DNA of 64,000 nucleotides from Novosphingobium sp. (lineage in GTDB: Bacteria > Pseudomonadota > Alphaproteobacteria > Sphingomonadales > Sphingomonadaceae), in NCBI GenBank assembly GCA_024236235.1, contig JACKKV010000008.1, forward strand, positions 1 to 64,000, in the 5' to 3' direction. The first letter of the stretch is position 1, and the number at the start of each line of letters is the position of its first letter. The notes beneath the pieces are model-generated. The model did no database searches. It saw only the letters and a program-made list of their open reading frames with translations, and had not been told where the DNA came from. Shown here one piece after another: positions 59,906-64,000 of this stretch. The translations under genes were made by a program, and so were the position numbers.

Positions 59906-59910
59906 AGGCA

Positions 59911-60004
59911 AATGTGTCATGCGCCACCTGGGCAGGACACATACGCCGCGGGCGCCGCAGATGCGGGCCCGGACATTCAAATTGCTCAATGGAGGATTTG
60001 TACC
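59911..60004 (+). promoter_or_regulatory. ROSE-like RNA thermometer in the hsp20 leader
   Basis: The leader folds into three hairpins. The first pairs ATGTGTC (59912) with GACACAT (59936). The second pairs GGGC/CCGC with GCGG/GCCC (59950-59970). The third masks the Shine-Dalgarno: AATTGCTC (59980-59987) pairs with GAGGATTT (59992-59999) around an AATG loop, leaving U-U and G-G mismatches. These are the hallmark of ROSE elements, whose UYGCU box melts on heating. Confidence 0.7.
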
Positions 60005-60478
60005 ATGAACCGTTTTGATTTTACTCCCTATCGTCGCAACACGGTCGGTTTTGACCGGCTGTTCGACCTGCTCGAAAACCAGGTCCGCCAGAATGCGGGC
60101 GACAATTACCCGCCCTTCAATATCGAACGGCGCGGTGAAGACGCTTATCGCATCACTCTGGCCATTGCCGGCTTCCGCCCCGATGATCTCGACATCACCG
60201 CCCAGCAGAACCTGCTGGTGATTCAGGGCCGCAAGCGCGAGGAAAGCGAAGGCGATTTCCTGCATGTCGGCATCGCCAATCGCGGTTTCGAACGGCGTTT
60301 CGAGTTGGCCGATTTCGTCCGGGTCGAACAAGCCGACCTGTCTGACGGGCTGCTGGTGATCGACCTCGTGCGCGAAGTGCCTGAAGCGATGAAACCGAAA
60401 AAGATCGCGGTGAGCGGCCAGCGCACGCTCGAAGTGGTGAAGAACGCCAAAGGCGATGACCAGGCCGACGCGGCCTGA
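60005..60478 (+). CDS. Small heat-shock protein, Hsp20/alpha-crystallin family (IbpA-like)
   Basis: A 157-residue class A small heat-shock protein. The N-terminus MNRFDFTPYRRNTVGFDRLF is like rhizobial IbpA/HspA. The alpha-crystallin domain (~residues 37-130) has YRITLAIAGFRPDDLDIT and IANRGFERRFELADFV. The ATP-independent chaperone holds unfolding proteins. A GGAGG site nine bases before the ATG is sequestered by the ROSE-like hairpin. A rho-independent terminator follows the gene. Confidence 0.94.
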   Translation: MNRFDFTPYRRNTVGFDRLFDLLENQVRQNAGDNYPPFNIERRGEDAYRITLAIAGFRPDDLDITAQQNLLVIQGRKREESEGDFLHVGIANRGFERRFELADFVRVEQADLSDGLLVIDLVREVPEAMKPKKIAVSGQRTLEVVKNAKGDDQADAA

Positions 60479-60506
60479 TCGCCAGGGCAAGGTGTAAGCC
60501 GGAAGG

Positions 60507-60534
60507 GGGCGGGCCGCAGGGTCCGCCCTTTTTC
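60507..60534 (+). terminator. Rho-independent terminator after hsp20
   Basis: Stem GGGCGGGCC / GGTCCGCCC (nine pairs including one G-U) with a GCAG loop, followed by five T. It ends 10 bases before the convergent pyrG stop. Confidence 0.8.
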
Positions 60535-60544
60535 CTGATGCCGG

Positions 60545-62176
60545 TCAGACGAGTCGCGACTGGTGTACCGCCGCCGCGATGAAGCTGGCGAACAGCGGGT
60601 GCGGATCGAACGGCTTGCTCTTCAGTTCGGGGTGGAACTGAACGCCCACGAACCACGGGTGATCGGGCCGCTCCACGATTTCGGGCAGCAATCCGTCTGG
60701 CGACATGCCGGAAAAGATCAGCCCGCCCTGTTCCAGCGCCGGTCTGTAGGCCCCGTTCACTTCGTAGCGATGGCGGTGACGTTCGGATATGGTGGTGGCC
60801 CCGCCGTAAATGGCCGAGACATGGCTGTTGGCCGAAAGGCGCGCTTCATAGGCCCCCAGGCGCATGGTCCCGCCAAGGTCGGTATCCGCCCCGCGCTGTT
60901 GCAGGCCTTCCGCGCTCATCCATTCGGTGATGATGCCCACCACCGGTTCATCGGTGGCGCCGAATTCGGTGGAGCTGGCCGCTTCGATGCCGGCGCTGCG
61001 CGCCCCTTCGACGCAGGCCATCTGCATACCCAGGCAAATGCCGAAGAAGGGAACACCTCGTTCGCGCGCAAAGCGGACGCTGGCGATCTTGCCTTCCGAC
61101 CCGCGCACCCCGAACCCGCCTGGCACGAGAATCCCATGCATCGGTTCGAGGCGAGCGGCGATATCGGCATCGTCCTGCTCGAAAATCTCGGCGTCGATCC
61201 AACGGATGTTGACCTTGACGCGATTGGCCATGCCGCCGTGAATCAGCGCCTCGTTCAGCGATTTGTAGGCGTCGGGCAGCCCGACATATTTGCCCACCAC
61301 GCCAATCGTCACTTCCCCTTCGGGATGGTGAAAGCGATCAACAATGTCATCCCAGACCGCAAGATCGGGATCGGGCGCGTCCTGCCCGAAATGGCGCAGC
61401 ACCTCATCGTCCAGCCCTTCGGCATGATATTGCAGCGGCACGTTGTAAATGCTCGACGCATCGAGCGCCGGGATCACCGCTTCCTTGCGCACATTGCAGA
61501 ACAGCGCGATCTTGGCCCGCTCCCCATCCGGCAACGGATGTTCGCAGCGACACAGCAGCACGTCGGGCTGGACACCCAGGCTGGTCAGTTCGCGCACCGA
61601 ATGCTGCGTGGGCTTGGTCTTTAGCTCGCCCGCGGCCGAGACATAGGGCACCAGCGTGACATGAATGGCGCAGGTCTGTTCGCGCCCCAGTTCGTTGCGC
61701 AATTGCCGGATCGCCTCGATGAACGGCAGCCCTTCGATATCGCCGACCGTGCCGCCGAATTCGCACAGGACGAAATCTAGGTCTTCGGTATTGGCCAGCG
61801 CGAAGGCCTTGATCTCGTCCGTGACGTGCGGGATCACCTGCACCGTCGCGCCCAGATAATCGCCGCGCCGTTCGCGGGCGATGATGTCACGATAGACGCG
61901 TCCCGACGTGATATTGTCATTCTGATGCGCGGAAACGCCGGTGAAACGTTCATAATGGCCGAGATCGAGGTCAGTTTCCGCCCCGTCATCGGTCACATAG
62001 ACTTCGCCATGCTGATACGGGCTCATCGTGCCCGGATCGACGTTCAGATAGGGATCGAACTTGCGAATCCTGACGCGGAACCCACGCGCCTGCAGGAGCG
62101 CGGCGAGACTCGCCGCCATGAGACCCTTGCCAAGCGATGAGACCACGCCGCCGGTGATGAAAATGAACCGCGCCAT
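60545..62176 (-). CDS. pyrG: CTP synthase
   Basis: A 543-residue enzyme converting UTP to CTP with glutamine. The synthase domain begins FIFITGGVVSSLGKG with the P-loop; the region QHGEVYVTDDGAETDLDLGHYERF follows. The class I glutaminase domain (~residues 295-540) has the nucleophile in GICLGMQMACVE and the His-Glu pair in VQFHPE. ATG 62176 gives the standard N-terminus; the frame continues upstream to 62230 without conservation. Order tpiA-secG-pyrG. Confidence 0.97.
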   Translation of the reverse strand: MARFIFITGGVVSSLGKGLMAASLAALLQARGFRVRIRKFDPYLNVDPGTMSPYQHGEVYVTDDGAETDLDLGHYERFTGVSAHQNDNITSGRVYRDIIARERRGDYLGATVQVIPHVTDEIKAFALANTEDLDFVLCEFGGTVGDIEGLPFIEAIRQLRNELGREQTCAIHVTLVPYVSAAGELKTKPTQHSVRELTSLGVQPDVLLCRCEHPLPDGERAKIALFCNVRKEAVIPALDASSIYNVPLQYHAEGLDDEVLRHFGQDAPDPDLAVWDDIVDRFHHPEGEVTIGVVGKYVGLPDAYKSLNEALIHGGMANRVKVNIRWIDAEIFEQDDADIAARLEPMHGILVPGGFGVRGSEGKIASVRFARERGVPFFGICLGMQMACVEGARSAGIEAASSTEFGATDEPVVGIITEWMSAEGLQQRGADTDLGGTMRLGAYEARLSANSHVSAIYGGATTISERHRHRYEVNGAYRPALEQGGLIFSGMSPDGLLPEIVERPDHPWFVGVQFHPELKSKPFDPHPLFASFIAAAVHQSRLV

Positions 62177-62295
62177 GGGAGTTGGGCCTTGGAGGATGGG
62201 ACGATTCGGCGCAAGCCGTATCCGCGCCAATCCACAATCATCTGTCTCGGGCCGCGCCGGATATCGTCACGCGGCCAGGCGAAAGATGGCGAAGC

Positions 62296-62673
62296 TTACT
62301 GCCCGCCCGCCAGCGGATCCTGCGCTGGGGCAGCAGGCGCGGCCGACACCGGTGCGCCGCCTTCCTGTGCGCCCAGCGGATTGGCAGGCGCTTTTTCCGT
62401 CACGCTGCGGTCCAGCGAGGTGTCGATTTCCCCGCCCCCGGTCGAACCGACCGCCAGGACCGCCAGAGTGATGCTGAGCAGGACGAACAGCGTTGCCAGG
62501 ATAGCCGTGGCGCGGGTCATGAAATCGGCCGCGCCGCGCGCAGACATCAGCCCGCCGGGGCTGCCGCCGCCGATCCCCAGGCCGCCGCCTTCCGAACGCT
62601 GCATCAGGATCACCGCGACAAGCGCGGCGCCAATGATCGCCTGGACGACAGTCAGAAACAGAAACAGCGACAT
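62296..62673 (-). CDS. secG: Preprotein translocase subunit SecG
   Basis: A 125-residue SecG, auxiliary subunit of SecYEG. Two membrane segments (~residues 2-21 and 54-76) flank the conserved QRSEGGGLGIGGGSPGGLMSARGAADFMTR-type loop, seen here as QRSEGGGLGIGG then MSARGAADFMTRATA. The C-terminal tail is Ala/Pro/Gly-rich. It lies between tpiA and pyrG, a common arrangement. Confidence 0.95.
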   Translation of the reverse strand: MSLFLFLTVVQAIIGAALVAVILMQRSEGGGLGIGGGSPGGLMSARGAADFMTRATAILATLFVLLSITLAVLAVGSTGGGEIDTSLDRSVTEKAPANPLGAQEGGAPVSAAPAAPAQDPLAGGQ

Positions 62674-62756
62674 GGGAAAACCCCGATTTTGGCAGTTAAA
62701 GGCCGGATGGCCACGCGCATTTAGGTCCGTGGCGCGTGGCTGGCAAGCCTTGCGGC

Positions 62757-63515
62757 TCAGTCCGTGTTTTCACCCGCCGCAGCAAGGATGATTCCAAGGA
62801 AGCTCTCCGCCGTCAGGCTGGCCCCGCCAACCAGTGCGCCGCCGACTTCATTCGCGCCGAGCAGTTCGGCGGCATTGTCCGGCTTAACGGAGCCGCCATA
62901 GAGGATCCGCACGGTTTCGCCCGCTTCGCCGAACTTGCCGACCAGCATCGCGCGGATCGCACGGTGCATTTCGCTGACATCGTCAACTGACGGAACCCGC
63001 CCGGTGCCGATCGCCCAGACCGGCTCATAAGCCACTGTCAGCTTTTCGGCACAGTCCGTGCTTTCCGGCAGGGACGCTTCAAGCTGCGCGGTCACCACCT
63101 TCACGGCCTTGCCCGCATCGCGTTCCGCCTCGCTCTCGCCAACGCAGACGATCACGGCAAGGCCGGCTGCCAGCGCCGCTTCGGCCTTGCGGCGGACCAG
63201 TTCATTGCTTTCGCCGTGATCGCTGCGGCGTTCGCTGTGGCCGACGATGACGAAGCCCGCGCCCGAATCCTTGAGCATCGGCGCAGAAATATCGCCTGTA
63301 TGCGCGCCACCTTCCGCCGGATGGCAATCCTGTGCCCCGACGCCGATCAGCCCCGCTTCCTTGCGGGTTGCGTGAACCAGTGTGAAAGGCGGGGCAAGCG
63401 CCACCTCAACCTTGGTCAGCCGTTCAGCCGCGCGATCAATCGCGCGCGCTTCGGAGAGCATGGCGCGGGTGCCATGCATTTTCCAGTTTCCAACAATATA
63501 GGGGCGCTGGGCCAT
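62757..63515 (-). CDS. tpiA: Triosephosphate isomerase
   Basis: A 252-residue TIM-barrel enzyme interconverting dihydroxyacetone phosphate and glyceraldehyde 3-phosphate. Active-site residues are in GNWKMHG (Lys), VIVGHSERR (His) and AYEPVWAIGTG (Glu). The phosphate-binding end ILYGGSVKPDNA and GALVGGASL are conserved. ATG 63515. First gene of the tpiA-secG-pyrG run; it diverges from the PPIase gene across about 206 bases in which I see no definite signal. Confidence 0.96.
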   Translation of the reverse strand: MAQRPYIVGNWKMHGTRAMLSEARAIDRAAERLTKVEVALAPPFTLVHATRKEAGLIGVGAQDCHPAEGGAHTGDISAPMLKDSGAGFVIVGHSERRSDHGESNELVRRKAEAALAAGLAVIVCVGESEAERDAGKAVKVVTAQLEASLPESTDCAEKLTVAYEPVWAIGTGRVPSVDDVSEMHRAIRAMLVGKFGEAGETVRILYGGSVKPDNAAELLGANEVGGALVGGASLTAESFLGIILAAAGENTD

Positions 63516-63721
63516 GTTTTTTGCCTGAAATTGCGTGATTGCCCGCCCGCAGACGGGAAGCGTCAGGGGCCGCTAGACCGGAGCAGGCGCCATGTCAAAG
63601 CTGGTTTTCCACATGGTGGCGCATGTGCGTTCACCTGTTGCGGCAGAGCCGCAGCGGCGATAAAGCGCGCCGGAAGACCAATTCACCTGCCCCCTGCTAC
63701 AGCGCGAACGGCCCCCTTTTC

Positions 63722-64000
63722 ATGATCCAGCTCATCCGCAGATTTCTCGACTCCCGCATCGGGGTCATCGTTGCCATCGCATTTCTGGGGCTGATCGCCC
63801 TCGCCTTTGCCGGGACCGACGTATCCTCGAACAAGCTGTTCGGCGGCGTTGCGGGCGGCGATCGCGTGGCGACGGTCGGCGATGAGAAGATCGGCACCGC
63901 TGAACTGCAACGTTCGGTCCAGACCGCGCTGGAACGCTATCGCCAGCAGAACCCCACCGTAACGATGCAGGTGTTCGTCGCCGAAGGCGCAGTCGGCAAG
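63722..64000 (+). CDS. Peptidyl-prolyl cis-trans isomerase, SurA/PpiD type (N-terminal part)
   Basis: The first 93 codons of a gene that runs off the window. A membrane anchor (GVIVAIAFLGLIALAFAG, ~residues 14-31) is followed by the SurA_N-type start of the periplasmic domain (VATVGDEKIGTAELQRSVQTAL). This is the layout of PpiD, a periplasmic chaperone anchored near the Sec translocon. The isomerase domain is outside the window. Confidence 0.8.
   Translation, partial: MIQLIRRFLDSRIGVIVAIAFLGLIALAFAGTDVSSNKLFGGVAGGDRVATVGDEKIGTAELQRSVQTALERYRQQNPTVTMQVFVAEGAVGK

Noticed and set aside
63591..63662. 23-codon ORF between tpiA and the PPIase gene
   Set aside because: Too short, no convincing ribosome site and no recognisable sequence.

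Overview
The window is high-GC chromosomal DNA from an alphaproteobacterium, almost certainly of the order Sphingomonadales (Sphingomonadaceae or Erythrobacteraceae). The main reasons are the tandem-fused Hfq (two Sm domains in one chain), the gene order dusB-ntrB-ntrC-ntrY-ntrX-hfq-hflX, a pyruvate dehydrogenase E1 beta subunit with its own lipoyl domain, an archaeal/eukaryal-type prolyl-tRNA synthetase, and a ROSE-like RNA thermometer before a small heat-shock gene. Coding density is very high. No insertion sequence, prophage, CRISPR array or rRNA operon is visible, and no gene-free stretch exceeds about 300 bases.

Layout. 1-7.9 kb: a truncated patatin-like lipase (minus), then radA, cvpA, an IscU-like scaffold gene, an MHS-type transporter, alr and phaR. 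7.9-12.2 kb: proS, rnr and a universal stress protein. 12.3-17.7 kb: pdhC (E2), lpdA (E3), ugd, a PilZ protein, YqgE and a small membrane protein. 17.8-26.9 kb: tRNA-Ser(UGA), then a long run of closely packed plus-strand genes for cell-wall turnover (MltB-like, RlpA/SPOR-like, DD-carboxypeptidase), DNA and tRNA metabolism (tmk, holB, metG) and housekeeping hydrolases (tatD, MBL-fold, mazG). 26.9-36.1 kb: the minus-strand nitrogen/RNA regulation block dusB-ntrBC-ntrYX-hfq-hflX. 36.2-48.9 kb: ispDF, a periplasmic protein, a CinA-like amidase, a RatA-like protein, lipA, carbonic anhydrase, a NYN-domain protein, a TPR protein, gyrA, lysoplasmalogenase, trmFO, an EF-hand protein and a squalene-synthase-like protein.

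49.1-54.95 kb is the most accessory-looking region: six consecutive, mostly overlapping plus-strand genes for TadE/TadG-like single-pass proteins (pilus- or envelope-associated), one with a von Willebrand A domain and one with calcium-loop-like sequences. No Tad secretion ATPase or platform gene is nearby. 54.97-57.4 kb: pdhB and pdhA (minus), then ftsB. 58.0-58.24 kb: tRNA-Arg(CCU) with a neighbouring partial copy of its 3' end. 58.3-64 kb: DUF1178, nitrilase, grxC, hsp20 behind a heat-shock-type promoter and ROSE-like leader, pyrG, secG, tpiA and the start of a SurA/PpiD-type peptidyl-prolyl isomerase.

Functional links. All pyruvate dehydrogenase subunits (pdhA, pdhB, pdhC, lpdA) and lipoyl synthase are present but split over 45 kb, and the lipoyl-domain DNA of pdhC and pdhB is nearly identical. 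The nitrogen block joins two two-component systems to an RNA chaperone and a ribosome-associated GTPase. The most notable non-coding signals are the ROSE-like thermometer before hsp20, the tRNA-derived repeat beside tRNA-Arg, and the duplicated lipoyl DNA.
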